Part shown: positions 16,354 to 24,691 of the stretch, piece after piece
How positions within the stretch are numbered: position 1 is the stretch's first letter
Layout: each line of letters opens with the position of its first letter
Assembly (NCBI GenBank): GCA_964418365.1
Contig: CAYQLM010000017.1
Span: forward strand, 1-38,191
Length of the DNA: 38,191 nt
Direction of reading: 5' to 3'
Source: JBBDXS01 sp964418365
GTDB taxonomy: Bacteria > Chloroflexota > Dehalococcoidia > DSTF01 > RBG-16-68-14
Notes under the pieces: generated by a model
Database searches by the model: none
Told to the model about the DNA's origin: nothing
Seen by the model: only the letters and a program-made list of their open reading frames with translations
Made by a program: the position numbers and the translations under genes

Positions 16354-17331
16354 ATGAGCGCAGACACGCAGCATCCGCAAACGCGACGCCTCGGCCGGAC
16401 GGAGATTGAGATCACGCCCATCGGTCTGGGCACCTGGCAGTTCTCCGAGGCGCAGAGCATCCACCGCTTCATCTGGTCACGGATCGAACCGCAGGTGACG
16501 GATCAGATTGTCGCTTCAGCGCTGGCCGGCGGCATTAACTGGTTCGATACGGCGGAGGCGTATGGCGGCGGCCGGTCAGAACGTGCTCTCGCTCGAGCCC
16601 TGAGTGCAGCGGGACGACGTAAGGGCGACGTGGTGATCGCGACCAAGTGGCAGCCCGTGCTACGCAGGGCGGGCTCGATCAAACGCACGATCGAACAGCG
16701 GCTCAAGAACCTCTCGCCGTTTGGCATCGACCTGCACCAGATCCACAACCCTGCTTCCTTCTCTTCCGTCGACGCGGAGATGGAGGCGATGGCTGACCTA
16801 GTCCTGGAAGGCAAGATCCGCGCGGTGGGCGTGAGCAACTTCTCCGCCGACCGCATGCGGCGCGCGCACGCGGCGCTGGCTAGACGCGGAATCCCGCTCG
16901 CGTCCAATCAAGTCAAGTACAGCCTTCTCGACCGCCGCATCGAGGGCAACGGCGTGCTCGACGCGGCGAAGGAGCTGGGCGTGACGATCATCGCCTACTC
17001 TCCGCTCGAAATGGGCCTGCTCTCGGGCAAGTTTCACCGTGACGCAGGCTTGTTGAAGAGCCGGCCGATTGGCAGACGCTTTTCGCTGCGGCGCAAGATC
17101 GAGCGCAGCCGACCGCTCATCGAGACGCTGGAGGAGATCGCGGCTGCGCACGGCGTCACGCCCGCCCAGGTCACGCTCAATTGGCTGATCAACTTTCACG
17201 GGGACACCGTCGTCGCGATCCCCGGGGCTAGCAAGCCGGCTCATGGTCAAGAGAGCGCCGGAGCGATGGGCTTCACACTGTCCGGCGAGGAACTCTCGCG
17301 CTTGGACAACTTAACGAGACAGTTCCGTTAG
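16354..17331 (+). CDS. Aldo/keto reductase
   Basis: 325 aa, normal length for the family's TIM-barrel. The catalytic tetrad is visible: D65 and Y70 in FDTAEAYGGGRSE, K98 in VIATKWQP, H131 in LHQIHNPA. C-terminal NADPH-site features include AIPGASKPAHG. By family it reduces aldehydes or ketones to alcohols with NADPH in the cytoplasm; substrate cannot be read. The residues IRAVGVSNFS and NQVKYSLLDR place it among the bacterial/Kv-beta-like AKRs. It is monocistronic under the promoter at 16311-16340, divergent from the SRAP gene. Confidence 0.93.
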   Translation: MSADTQHPQTRRLGRTEIEITPIGLGTWQFSEAQSIHRFIWSRIEPQVTDQIVASALAGGINWFDTAEAYGGGRSERALARALSAAGRRKGDVVIATKWQPVLRRAGSIKRTIEQRLKNLSPFGIDLHQIHNPASFSSVDAEMEAMADLVLEGKIRAVGVSNFSADRMRRAHAALARRGIPLASNQVKYSLLDRRIEGNGVLDAAKELGVTIIAYSPLEMGLLSGKFHRDAGLLKSRPIGRRFSLRRKIERSRPLIETLEEIAAAHGVTPAQVTLNWLINFHGDTVVAIPGASKPAHGQESAGAMGFTLSGEELSRLDNLTRQFR

Positions 17332-17657
17332 CCGCAGTCTTCAGGGCTGACTAAGTCTTCTCTGTATGTTAGGGTCAGACCTCGCGCGTGTATGAGGCGC
17401 CGGGCCGGTACAAATACGGCTGACTGAAATCAGGGAACTCGCGCATTACTGCGCCGGCCGCGAAGGTCCGGAAGGCTGAGTGATGACTTCATCTGATGGG
17501 CGGGCCGGGGCTGCGCCGAACCGTCATCGTTTCTGCCGTGGACCTGGCAGGGGTCAGGGCCGATACGCCACGCTGTCTCTGCGGCTGACGCCGCTGCTAC
17601 AATTCGCGCGGAGGAACGCCCGCTCTCACCGAGCCGAGGCGTCAGGGGAGAGAGATT
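17332..17657. other. Intergenic region upstream of the cupin gene with a -10-like TACAAT
   Basis: No convincing gene. A TACAAT at 17598-17603 could be the -10 of the cupin gene, with no good -35. The bases around it (gacgccgctgctac) recur at 18257-18270 downstream of the cupin gene, without a TACAAT there. Nothing else seen. Confidence 0.35.
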
Positions 17658-18209
17658 GTGACGCAACAACGTGATACGATTGACAACCCGGTCACCGGCC
17701 AGACACTCGTTTTTCTGAAGCGGGCCCGCGACACGGGCGGCCAGGTGCTCCAAATGGAGCTGCTTATGCAAGCGGACGGGCCGCGCATGCTGGAGCACGT
17801 CCATCCGCGGCAGGAGGAACGCGTCGAGGTCCTTTCTGGCACCGTGCGCTACCGGCTCGGAGGCGAGGAACAAGACCTTGGTGCCGGACAGGCTGTCGTT
17901 CTTCCTCCTGGCATTCCACATACCTTGTGGAACGCCGGGCAAGGCGAAGCGCGCTGTCTCTTCGACGTGCGGCCTGCGCTGAAGACAGAAACGGCCTTCG
18001 AGACGCTCTTCGGCCTGGCGCGGGAGGGAAAGACCAACCAGCAAGGCATGCCGAATCCGCTGCAGGGGGCGCTCCTAGCCCGCGAGTACGAGACGTTTTT
18101 GCCTAAGCCGCCAGTCCTCCTGCAACGGATAGCCCTGGCCATCCTCGCGCCGATCGCGAGGCTCGTCGGATACCGAGCGCGCTACGCGAAGTACAGCGGC
18201 TCAGAGTAA
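17658..18209 (+). CDS. Cupin-domain protein with C-terminal hydrophobic helix (183 aa)
   Basis: GTG start with GGGAGAG about 6 nt upstream. The cupin barrel holds motif 1 HVHPRQEERVEVLSG and motif 2 PPGIPHTLWNAG, giving a metal-binding set of His/Glu/His (H48, possibly H50, E54, H93). After the barrel a helical region ends in LLQRIALAILAPIARLVGY, amphipathic to hydrophobic, followed by a basic tail that could touch the membrane. Small cupins include isomerases, dioxygenases and ligand sensors; no specific activity can be assigned. It stands alone downstream of the aldo-keto reductase. Confidence 0.85.
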   Translation: MTQQRDTIDNPVTGQTLVFLKRARDTGGQVLQMELLMQADGPRMLEHVHPRQEERVEVLSGTVRYRLGGEEQDLGAGQAVVLPPGIPHTLWNAGQGEARCLFDVRPALKTETAFETLFGLAREGKTNQQGMPNPLQGALLAREYETFLPKPPVLLQRIALAILAPIARLVGYRARYAKYSGSE

Positions 18210-18329
18210 ACCGCCGGCCAACACAACTTGGTCGGGCAGAGCTCGCTTACAGCCGCCGGACGCCGCTGCTACGATCCGCCAACGGCTGGAACCAGCTCGG
18301 AGCGCTGACGCCTGGCAGGCCCGCCGACT

Positions 18330-18890
18330 ATGCGACGGTCACCACGCGCGCCTGGACAGGCTCACGCTTGCCCTTGGCTGGCGGTGAACCACCGCCCGGT
18401 CGTCACCGACGACTCGTTTGGCTTCTGGCGACGCGTCCGCCTCGTCCCGTTTCTTCGGGTGTTCAGCGGGGACGAGGACGATCAACAGCTCAGGAACATG
18501 CTGCTGAAAGAACTGTCCGGCATCTTGGCGTGGGCCGTGCGCGGCGCCTTGGAGTGGCAAGCCCGGGTCTGGCGCCGCCGGACGCGGTTCTGGGTGCAAC
18601 GGAGAGCTACCGATCTGAGTCGGATCCGCTGGCCCAGTTCATCGAAGAGTGCTGCGTCGTGGGCTCCAGCCTTCAGGTTGGCGCCGGCGCCGCGTTCAGG
18701 GCCTACACGGCCTGGGCAAACGTGCAAGGCATCAGCGAGCGGGAGCGCCTGTCCAACAAGGCATTTGGCACGCGCATGACGTCTCGGTTCGAGAAGACGA
18801 AGGGCAAGAAGGGGAGGACTTACTTAGGCCTGGGGCTGTTGGCCGACGTCTCTTCATGCGACGGTGACGCATGGGTGACGGGTCGCGAAT
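18330..18890 (+). pseudogene. Phage/plasmid P4-type primase-helicase, C-terminal pseudogene
   Basis: The first frame encodes VNHRPVVTDDSFGFWRRV, then RLVPFLRVFSGDEDDQQL and ELSGILAWAVRGALEWQ, diagnostic of the D5/P4-family helicase (sensor-2 Arg region and following helices). A frameshift near 18570 moves the continuation to a second frame: SDPLAQFIEECCVVG, AAFRAYTAWANVQG, SNKAFGTRMTSRFE, RTYLGLGLL, the usual C-terminal winged-helix region. The Walker A/B part and primase domain are absent upstream. The intact protein unwinds and primes DNA of satellite phages and plasmids; this copy is dead. It is the strongest evidence of mobile-element decay here. Confidence 0.8.
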
Positions 18891-18974
18891 CTGACACCCC
18901 GAAAACGATGTTTGTTCTCAAGAGAATTCCTTCTCGCGAGAAAACATCGCAGAACCCTTCACCACCCGTCACCC
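18873..18974. repeat. Nested inverted repeats after the primase remnant
   Basis: Outer arms gggtgacgggt (18873-18883) and acccgtcaccc (18964-18974) are a perfect 11-bp inverted repeat. Inside, cgatgtttgttctc (18906-18919) pairs with gagaaaacatcg (18938-18949) with a 2-nt bulge, and the innermost bases tctcaagaga / ttctcgcgagaa are also partly palindromic. The fold would be a long two-tier hairpin or cruciform. It could be an element's replication or regulatory site, or an RNA fold in the variable tail of primase genes. Confidence 0.6.
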
Positions 18975-19019
18975 GTCACCAAGCGTGCATGACGGCGTCT
19001 TGTGATGACCGACCAGTCC

Positions 19020-19150
19020 GCCGGTCGACCGCGAGCCGCGCTGTCGGTTTTGCAACAAGAAGCCGGCCAATTACCTCACGCGGCCCTGGAGCATCACCTG
19101 CGTCCGGTGCAAGAGGGCGAACGGCAGCCCGCCGGCTGGCGCTATCGGCA
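19020..19150 (+). pseudogene. Phage-type zinc-ribbon protein remnant
   Basis: One + frame reads EPRCRFCNKKPANYL, then TRPWSITCVRCKRANGS, a compact two-CxxC zinc ribbon. In this frame two TGA codons lie immediately upstream, while the available start (GTGATGACC at 19000) is in another frame, so a frameshift has separated start and body. Small zinc-ribbon proteins of this kind sit beside primases in satellite phages and plasmids, which fits the preceding primase remnant. Confidence 0.5.
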
Positions 19151-19201
19151 CATAGTGAGGCCCGAGCGGTGGCTTTTCGAGCGAGACGATGGAGGCGCCG
19201 C

Positions 19202-19300
19202 GTGATGCAGTTTGGTCGGACTTGAACCCACTAGGATCGGGGACGCTTAGTGGCTCGTGAAATCGCGCAGGATATGAAGGCCGGACCGATTCCCAATAGG
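19202..19300 (-). pseudogene. Repeated small-peptide remnant, copy 1
   Basis: It shares the 17-bp direct repeat gtgatgcagtttggtcg (19202-19218) with 20334-20350. On the minus strand it reads IGPAFISCAISRATK, a stop, then RPNCIT; the second copy reads MGPAFIVGGIV ... RPNCIT. Two decayed copies of one short hydrophobic reading frame are therefore present about 1.1 kb apart. Confidence 0.4.
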
Positions 19301-19301
19301 G

Positions 19302-19568
19302 CTAAGTCAGCAGGGCCTCGATCGCTTCTGCGGCGGCGCGCAGCTGGGCCGTCATGGGCTGAAGCCGCGCATCGATCCCGCGTGGGTCCCAGGGGTTGAA
19401 TCGCCCTGGGTGGCCGTAGTCCGTCTGCTCCCACTGCGCCTTGCCTGCCGGCAGCTCGAACTCCAGAACCCGTCGGATCATCGTGTGCGGCGTGGCGTGG
19501 GCCGGGTCGTTCGGCGGATAACGTTCCTCAAGGAACCGGATCGCGGCGTTCCGTAGCTGTTCGGCCAT
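19302..19568 (-). CDS. Small hypothetical protein (88 aa)
   Basis: The ATG at 19568 has an excellent ribosome binding site (GGGAGGAAGCG just before). The protein is soluble with an N-terminal helix (MAEQLRNAAIRFLEERYP), a Trp/Pro-rich middle (KAQWEQTDYGHPGRFNPW) and a C-terminal helix (LRAAAEAIEALLT). No family recognised. The intact frame and strong signal contrast with the decayed flanks and suggest it is expressed. It may be cotranscribed with the DUF5661 gene 86 bp upstream on the same strand. Confidence 0.7.
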   Translation of the reverse strand: MAEQLRNAAIRFLEERYPPNDPAHATPHTMIRRVLEFELPAGKAQWEQTDYGHPGRFNPWDPRGIDARLQPMTAQLRAAAEAIEALLT

Positions 19569-19654
19569 CGCTTCCTCCCTCGGTTAGCCTTTCGCCCAGA
19601 CGATTTGTAGCAGTCGCGCCGGGGAAGCAATAGACGCCGCATCCCGCAACCTAG

Positions 19655-19921
19655 TCAGCGACCTTCCGCCTCCGCCTCCATCTTCGTCAACCGCGTGTAG
19701 TAGTCCGGGATCTCCTTCAAGTGAGCGAAGGCAATCTTGCCGGTAGTCAGTTCGTCGTTATGGGTCACGTCGGTCTGCGGATCGCGGGCGCCGTGCTCTA
19801 GCTCAACGTGCAGGCCGATGCGGAACTGTTCAACATCGAAGGCGCTGGTCTGCCAGTCAACGCCAATGGAAGAGCCTATCCGGCGAGCGTCTTCTGTCGT
19901 GAAGCGATCGAGCTTTGGCAT
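19655..19921 (-). CDS. DUF5661 family protein (88 aa)
   Basis: ATG at 19921 with AAAGGAGGGGAAC directly upstream. The pattern ARRIGSSIGVDW, FDVEQFRIGLHVELEHG, TGKIAFAHLKEIPDYYTR and a final MEAEAE is that of the DUF5661 family, small proteins of unknown function found singly in many bacteria. Full length for the family. The next gene on the strand (19302-19568) has a similar strong ribosome binding site. Confidence 0.85.
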   Translation of the reverse strand: MPKLDRFTTEDARRIGSSIGVDWQTSAFDVEQFRIGLHVELEHGARDPQTDVTHNDELTTGKIAFAHLKEIPDYYTRLTKMEAEAEGR

Positions 19922-20022
19922 GTTCCCCTCCTTTGCGTTCCCTGCGATCTTCTGGCCTTAGGGAGGGTACCGGCAAGGCCCAACTGGCCTGGTCTTCGGT
20001 GCCGACCGGCTCCGGCTCCGTA

Positions 20023-20042
20023 ACGCTATCTCGCCATAGTGC
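20023..20042. repeat. Copy of the cgctatctcgccatagtgcg repeat
   Basis: This 20-bp sequence is identical to 4641-4660, nearly 15.4 kb away. It contains the dyad CGCTAT-N6-ATAGTG. A variant with a different centre is at 19140-19157. Flanks share only one or two further bases. It may be a protein-binding or recombination site, or the trace of a shared element. Confidence 0.5.
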
Positions 20043-20115
20043 GGCTCCTGAGTGACGAACGTCGTGGAAGGGTGAAGGAGCGCTCCTTGGTATCCCGCTG
20101 TCCGACCGCACGTTG

Positions 20116-20407
20116 TCAACGCCGACCTCTCCATTCATGCTGCACGCACCGAACCGCCCTCACTGCGAGCGCGAAACTACTGATGAGCGCCGTCAGAAGG
20201 CCTCCGAGCTCCACTACGTCGACCGTTGCCCTCGCCCAAAATGATTTCGGGTTGACTTGCTCCGATAGCACGAGGAAGCGCTGGCGCTCGTGCGTGACTT
20301 CGTCCAGCGCGAGGTGGAGCACGCGACAGCGTGGTGATGCAGTTTGGTCGCGAACCTGCGCCCGCTGCCATCAACACAATCCCACCAACGATGAAAGCCG
20401 GGCCCAT
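20116..20407 (-). pseudogene. Frameshifted small membrane protein; contains repeated remnant copy 2
   Basis: The upstream minus frame starts at an ATG (20407) with MGPAFIVGGIVLMAAGAGS then RPNCITT. The downstream frame, from about 20322, reads LHLALDEVTHERQRFLVLSE, QVNPKSFWARATVDVVELGG, then a hydrophobic LLTALISSFALAVRAV and a basic tail. Each part looks protein-like but the two are out of frame, so a small two-helix membrane protein has probably been frameshifted. The first part matches copy 1 near 19202-19300. Confidence 0.35.
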
Positions 20408-20632
20408 CTCAGAAGACGTAGAAGCAGGTCACACTTCCGCCGACGCCGAATCCACCTCCTATTTCCAGGAATCCCCAGCCCTCCTTGTTACCTGTAACGG
20501 GGTGGCACAATGTTGTAACTCCACCCGCTGCCCGTAAACTGGGCACCGCGGGCCCAACCTTCTCTTATTCGCTGCCCCGGTGCCCACGTCAGAGCTGCCC
20601 CGATCCCGGCCTCCTTGGCGACGCCACAGCAA
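20408..20632. other. Intergenic, nothing recognised
   Basis: Short mixed frames only, none with a family signature or a ribosome binding site. The region separates the phage-decay stretch from the leftward FecR gene and ends at the perfect hairpin 20633-20670. Confidence 0.4.
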
Positions 20633-20670
20633 TAGTAGAGTCAGCCCGCTTCGCCGGGCTGACTCTACTA
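20633..20670 (-). terminator. Perfect 16-bp hairpin after the FecR gene (probable terminator)
   Basis: Arms tagtagagtcagcccg (20633-20648) and its exact complement (20655-20670) close on a 6-nt loop. It lies 31 bp past the stop of the leftward FecR-lipoprotein gene, the expected place for the operon terminator, although no strong T-run follows on the minus strand. It could also act as a barrier in both directions. Confidence 0.6.
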
Positions 20671-20701
20671 CAACAGAGAGAGGCGATCCGCCGGCGCGAG
20701 A

Positions 20702-21685
20702 TCAGAAAATAGGCGGAACATGGAGCGTGAAGCAGCCGATCTGGGTGAAGCCGAGCTGATCCCAGCGATCCTGCGTGGGAATGAGATAGCTACCGGGGCA
20801 CGAGTCTGCCGCTACTGCATCAAGGAAATCGCTGCCTGGATACTCAGACCCCTCGACGGGCTGCCATTTGGTCAGCTCCACGTAATAGTCGCCTGAACAC
20901 GGACTAACCGTGACGACTTCCACGTCTTGGAGGGTGGTTTCCTCGGGCAGGTGGAAGCACTCTCCGGGCTGCACATCCATGACGTCGATGGAACGATCGA
21001 GCGCCAGTTCTCGCGAGATGTCCATAAGCTTCGTCAGATCCGTGAGGTCTTCAGCGGCTGGGCGCCAGGGCTGCAGCGTTCCTGTCGGCAAGATCAACTG
21101 CTGGCGAGGCCCCACCGATGTCGTTCGTCCGCCCAGTGTCACCTCGACAGAGCCTTCGAGGACGCCGATGCTCGCAAGCCCGGCGAGCGTGACCTGGAAC
21201 ACCGTGCCCGTCACGCGCAGAGTCGCCTCATGGTTAACTCCAAACGTTCGCGCGGTCTCGCCTCTTCTCACAACACACGAGGTCGTTCCTTGGCTCCCGA
21301 ACCATTCCAGCGCGAGCGTCTCATTCGGGCGGACGCGCACTTGCGTATTCGGTTGCGAGATGCACAGCTCGACGTCGTCAGTCTTGAAGTCGACACCTCC
21401 ATCACGGTTCGTCGCGAGCGCATCTCCCGCGAAGAGCGGATCGTTAGGTCCCACCTCCAGCGATACTCCTCCTGACCCGTGAGTGACTCGGGTGATCGGA
21501 GAGGTGGACTCAACGTGGCCGACCTTCGTCCTGGGCAGCTCCGTTGGGGCCGTCGTGGGTTGTAGTGTACTCGAGCTCGTCGCGTTTGGGATGGTTGGCG
21601 CCGTTACCCCTTGTTGCCCGTCACCGCATGCCGCCAGCATCACGCCAAACGCTATGAGAGTTGCGCAGCCTAGTAACGTTCGCAT
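20702..21685 (-). CDS. FecR-domain lipoprotein with septum-formation-like C-terminal domain (327 aa)
   Basis: The ATG at 21685 follows TAGGAGGAAGCG. Residues 1-20 form a lipoprotein signal ending LAAC (Cys20 lipidated), then a Thr/Pro/Ser linker. A FecR-type beta domain spans about 60-200 (GPNDPLFAGDALATNRDGG, NTQVRVRPNETLALEW, VRRGETARTFG, ATLRVTGTVFQV, GVLEGSVEV). The end, about 235-327, has PGECFHLPEE, VSPCSGDYYVEL and DSCPGSY, resembling the Cys-containing domain of septum-formation-like proteins. It should be anchored outside the membrane. Its ATG lies only 9 nt after the pentapeptide-like gene's stop, so the two are cotranscribed. No anti-sigma or TonB partner is nearby. Confidence 0.85.
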   Translation of the reverse strand: MRTLLGCATLIAFGVMLAACGDGQQGVTAPTIPNATSSSTLQPTTAPTELPRTKVGHVESTSPITRVTHGSGGVSLEVGPNDPLFAGDALATNRDGGVDFKTDDVELCISQPNTQVRVRPNETLALEWFGSQGTTSCVVRRGETARTFGVNHEATLRVTGTVFQVTLAGLASIGVLEGSVEVTLGGRTTSVGPRQQLILPTGTLQPWRPAAEDLTDLTKLMDISRELALDRSIDVMDVQPGECFHLPEETTLQDVEVVTVSPCSGDYYVELTKWQPVEGSEYPGSDFLDAVAADSCPGSYLIPTQDRWDQLGFTQIGCFTLHVPPIF

Positions 21686-21694
21686 CGCTTCCTC

Positions 21695-23242
21695 CTACGA
21701 AGGAAAGATCGCATCGATAAAGTCCTTGGCCCCGGGGATCGCATTGCCGATGGCGACGAGGAACACGACATTGAGCGCCTTCTGAGCCATGTATTCGGTG
21801 AGCAGCGCGCCAGCCACGAAGTACGCGCCGATGCGGTCATGGTCCTCATCACGAAGAAGCTCGCCCGGCTTAGGAAACAGAGGCACCTTGGCTGCGCGCA
21901 CAAACGCGTCAGCCGCGCGGGCCGGCCAGGGCCAATCGGCCTTGCTGTGGCGCCGCTTATCGTTCTGCGCGCTCGATGCAGGGGCTCGCGCCTCTTGGTG
22001 CTTCTTTTCTGCTGCGGCCCCTTCCGGACGCTTGCGGGCCGGGCGGAGGGCTGCGTGAAGGCGCCGCACGCCATACCTGCGGTCGTCAATCAGCCGCACC
22101 AGCGCCCCGATCGCCACCAACACCAGTGCAGCGGCCAGCGGATGTCCCGGCCGGACCGCGTAACCACCGATCAATCGACCGAAAAACAGATGCAAAGCCT
22201 TGCTGGTGCCCACGCGGTTGTTGTCCTCGATCTCGTGCTGTCGATACGACGCAGCATTTGCCGTGTCGAGATCGCCCTTGTCTCGATACGTTCGTTCGAT
22301 CGCTGTGAGCACCGAGATCTGTTCCACGTTGGCCTCGTCAGCGTCGACGTAGTTGATGGCGTCGAGTGGCATGAGTAGAGAGCCGACGGTGACTTCGTTC
22401 ATACTGAGCGACGGGTTACCTGAGAACTGGGCGCTTCGTAGATCAAGGGTTTCCGCCGATAGATCGTCGAGAAAGAGACGACCCCTGATGATGGCAGAGT
22501 TCAAAGAAAGCTTCTTGGCCACCACGGACTCGCGGAGGTCCGTCACAGCGGTTACCTGTGCGGACTCCATGCTGAGGTCGCCGCTTGCCGTTGTGCGGTA
22601 GAATCCCGCTCGACCCTTGAACTGCGCTCGGACGAAGATGGCAGCATCACTAAACGCTGCGCCTGAAAAGTCTGTGTCGCGCTCGAAGTCGGCGTCTTGG
22701 AACAGTGCAAGTGACTTGAATGAGGCGTCGGCAAACGATGTCGGCGCAAAGAAGCTGACCCTTCTCAGATCGGCCTTCTGTTGGAACGTGACGCGCTCTA
22801 GGCTGATGTTCTCGTCCGTACTGCCGGCTCCAACAGGGACAGCGGTTCGAAACGCCGCGTCAGCAAAGATTGCGTCTCCTTGAAAGATAGAGCCCGCAAG
22901 CTGAGGCGCATGGGTGAATTTCGTGCCCGTGAAATCGACTGCGGACTCAAATACAACAAACGAGGCCTGGAACTGACCTGTGATAGTCGAGTTCGTGATG
23001 ACCAGTGGTGCAGCGACGTTCTTCGATGAGAGGGAAAGATCGCCCGTCACGCATGTCTTGTCGAGCAGCACCGGCTCGCCATTCCGGATCATGTCGAGGA
23101 CGTTCGCGGCATCGACTGTGGTCAATCCCTCGCCTGGGCCGCACGCTGCCTGCTGGGCAGTGGCCTGAGGACGACCGACGGCAGCGGGTACCAAGCTGGC
23201 AGCCAACCCGGCCAAGAGCATCAAGGAACGAAGCTTCGTCAT
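21695..23242 (-). CDS. Secreted pentapeptide-repeat-like membrane protein (515 aa)
   Basis: The signal peptide MTKLRSLMLLAGLAASLVPA is followed by a Cys-containing opening and a long stretch of ASFxxxxF / A[DN]F-type repeats (FQASFVVFESAVDFTGTKF, IFADAAFRTAV, FADASFKSLALFQDADFE, FSGAAFSDAAIFVRAQF), about residues 60-290. This is a right-handed quadrilateral beta-helix of the pentapeptide family. A helix pair near 350-375 (PLAAALVLVAIGALVRLI) begins the membrane part; a charged Lys/Arg/Ala linker leads to a C-terminal hydrophobic segment (KALNVVFLVAIGNAI). The beta-helix should face outside and the linker the cytoplasm. Middle gene of the astacin > this > FecR set. Role unknown. Confidence 0.82.
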   Translation of the reverse strand: MTKLRSLMLLAGLAASLVPAAVGRPQATAQQAACGPGEGLTTVDAANVLDMIRNGEPVLLDKTCVTGDLSLSSKNVAAPLVITNSTITGQFQASFVVFESAVDFTGTKFTHAPQLAGSIFQGDAIFADAAFRTAVPVGAGSTDENISLERVTFQQKADLRRVSFFAPTSFADASFKSLALFQDADFERDTDFSGAAFSDAAIFVRAQFKGRAGFYRTTASGDLSMESAQVTAVTDLRESVVAKKLSLNSAIIRGRLFLDDLSAETLDLRSAQFSGNPSLSMNEVTVGSLLMPLDAINYVDADEANVEQISVLTAIERTYRDKGDLDTANAASYRQHEIEDNNRVGTSKALHLFFGRLIGGYAVRPGHPLAAALVLVAIGALVRLIDDRRYGVRRLHAALRPARKRPEGAAAEKKHQEARAPASSAQNDKRRHSKADWPWPARAADAFVRAAKVPLFPKPGELLRDEDHDRIGAYFVAGALLTEYMAQKALNVVFLVAIGNAIPGAKDFIDAIFPS

Positions 23243-23294
23243 CCGCCATCCTCACCTCGAGCAGCTGGGGCGTCACCCAGCACAGCGGCCGCGC

Positions 23295-24077
23295 CTAGCG
23301 GCGATACATCTTCGCGATAAAAGCCTTGTCTCCCGCCGACAGCTTCGTATTGTTGGGCGTACCTGCCTTGAGCAGCTCCCGCGGGCCCAGAATGAACGCG
23401 GCCGGGAACGTGTAGAGCATGATCGACTTGCGGTCGAACTTGGTGGCGTTCAGCTGGTCCAGCGAGTACTTCTGTACGACGTTCAAGTCAATTTCCTCTT
23501 TGGTCCAGTTGTTAGGCGGACCCTTGAAGTAATTGTAGACCGCGGGAAGATTCCAGCGGATGCCCCCCCGAGGATTCTGGTGCTCGTGGATCGCGCCGAG
23601 CGCATGACCGAACTCGTGCGTCACGACGCGTCTCCACTCCGTCTCATCAGTGTCATCAGTGAGCCAGCCGAAATTCATCGTCGGCTTGCCCTTGAAATAA
23701 TCGTCGTGGCAGTCCACGCCGATCGCAGACCACGAGTCCGGATCCGCCTGGAACGAGACGCGCACGTCAGCCTTCCCGCGCGGAGCGAAGTCAAACTTGA
23801 TATCGGCGTAGTTACACCACTCCTCTGCGTACTTCACCGTCTGCGCGCGCTGCCTCTTGCTTCCGTCGAGAAAGCGGACACGGACGGTGCGCCCATCTGC
23901 CCACTTCTTGCCGGTGAGCAGAGCCATTTTCACCGGCGTCACCGACACACCCATGAGTGGCATAAGCGTAGGCGCGTTCGCTGGATTCTCGGTTACTGCC
24001 AGCTGCGCGGCTGCTGTCTTGCGATGCAGCGGGATGATGCGGTCAGTGCAAAATCGAATTGATGTCGAGCGTGCCAT
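23295..24077 (-). CDS. Astacin-like (M12) zinc metalloprotease
   Basis: The ATG at 24077 has GAAGGA at good spacing; a further ATG at 24095 is less well placed. The zinc site HEFGHALGAIHEHQNP (H154, E155, H158, H164) is the HExxHxxGxxHE motif of metzincins. A downstream SIMLYTFP lies where the Met-turn is expected, here as S-x-M-x-Y (astacin form SIMHY). WADGRTVRVRFLDGS and YAEEWCNYADIKFDF match the N-terminal half of bacterial astacin domains. No signal peptide is seen from this start, which is odd for a family that is usually exported. First gene of the leftward set, 52 bp before the pentapeptide-like gene. Confidence 0.9.
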   Translation of the reverse strand: MARSTSIRFCTDRIIPLHRKTAAAQLAVTENPANAPTLMPLMGVSVTPVKMALLTGKKWADGRTVRVRFLDGSKRQRAQTVKYAEEWCNYADIKFDFAPRGKADVRVSFQADPDSWSAIGVDCHDDYFKGKPTMNFGWLTDDTDETEWRRVVTHEFGHALGAIHEHQNPRGGIRWNLPAVYNYFKGPPNNWTKEEIDLNVVQKYSLDQLNATKFDRKSIMLYTFPAAFILGPRELLKAGTPNNTKLSAGDKAFIAKMYRR

Positions 24078-24126
24078 TTCAGCCGTCCTTCTCAACTATT
24101 GCCCAGGGCAGTCTCCCGTAGCGTGA

Positions 24127-24691
24127 CCAAGGCAGACCACCGTCTCGAGTGTCAACGCTGTGGATGTCTTGGGCTCCTTGTTGGGTTACCCCATCGTGCT
24201 TGCGGCGGACGGGAACATCCTAGCACAGCCTTGCGCTCGCGCCAGGTCTTCGCTGTTCGGAGCGGCTGGATTGCGGAGGCGTACCTCAAGTTTTAGCGTG
24301 CAACCGCAGCTGACACCAACATCCCTGACATGGGTACGAATACTCAACTAATTGACTATTCCCGAAAGAGTGCCGGCCGGCAAAGCCGCCGGGCTCTTCT
24401 CCACGTAGTCTTGTAGTAGTTCACCACACGCGATGCGTGCGACTAAGTCCCGGCCTTACGCGCCGCCCTGTGTGATATACTCCGGCCCACCATGCCTGGG
24501 GCGGCCAAATACCTAAGCACCATAACGGCAATCCCCGTCAAAACCAAATTGAGGCTTGCAAGACGAAGTGTCCAACACGCGATCTGAGCGACCAATCCGC
24601 ACCGGAAGGGATTTCGGTTCGTACTGGAGCCGGCGCGCATAGCTGCGGCAAGGCCGCCAGGCGACCCAGTTCAACTTGAGGAGGAACCCCA
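24127..24691. other. Divergent intergenic region (weak frames, imperfect hairpin)
   Basis: It lies between the leftward astacin set and the rightward UDG set, so it should hold both promoters; none is clear. A + fragment has CQRCG (about 24148-24295). A minus frame 24443-24640 has a hydrophobic stretch (SLNLVLTGIAVMVLRYLA) but no ribosome binding site. An imperfect hairpin spans 24366-24398 (aagag...ctctt around GC-rich arms). The AGGAGGAAC for the UDG gene is at the right end. Confidence 0.4.

Noticed and set aside
17430..18044. 204-codon minus-strand frame opposite the cupin gene
   Set aside because: Antisense to a clear cupin domain with a good ribosome binding site; no family features of its own.
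24366..24398. Imperfect GC-rich hairpin as a terminator
   Set aside because: No T-run on either strand and no gene ends beside it; kept only as a remark in the intergenic entry.
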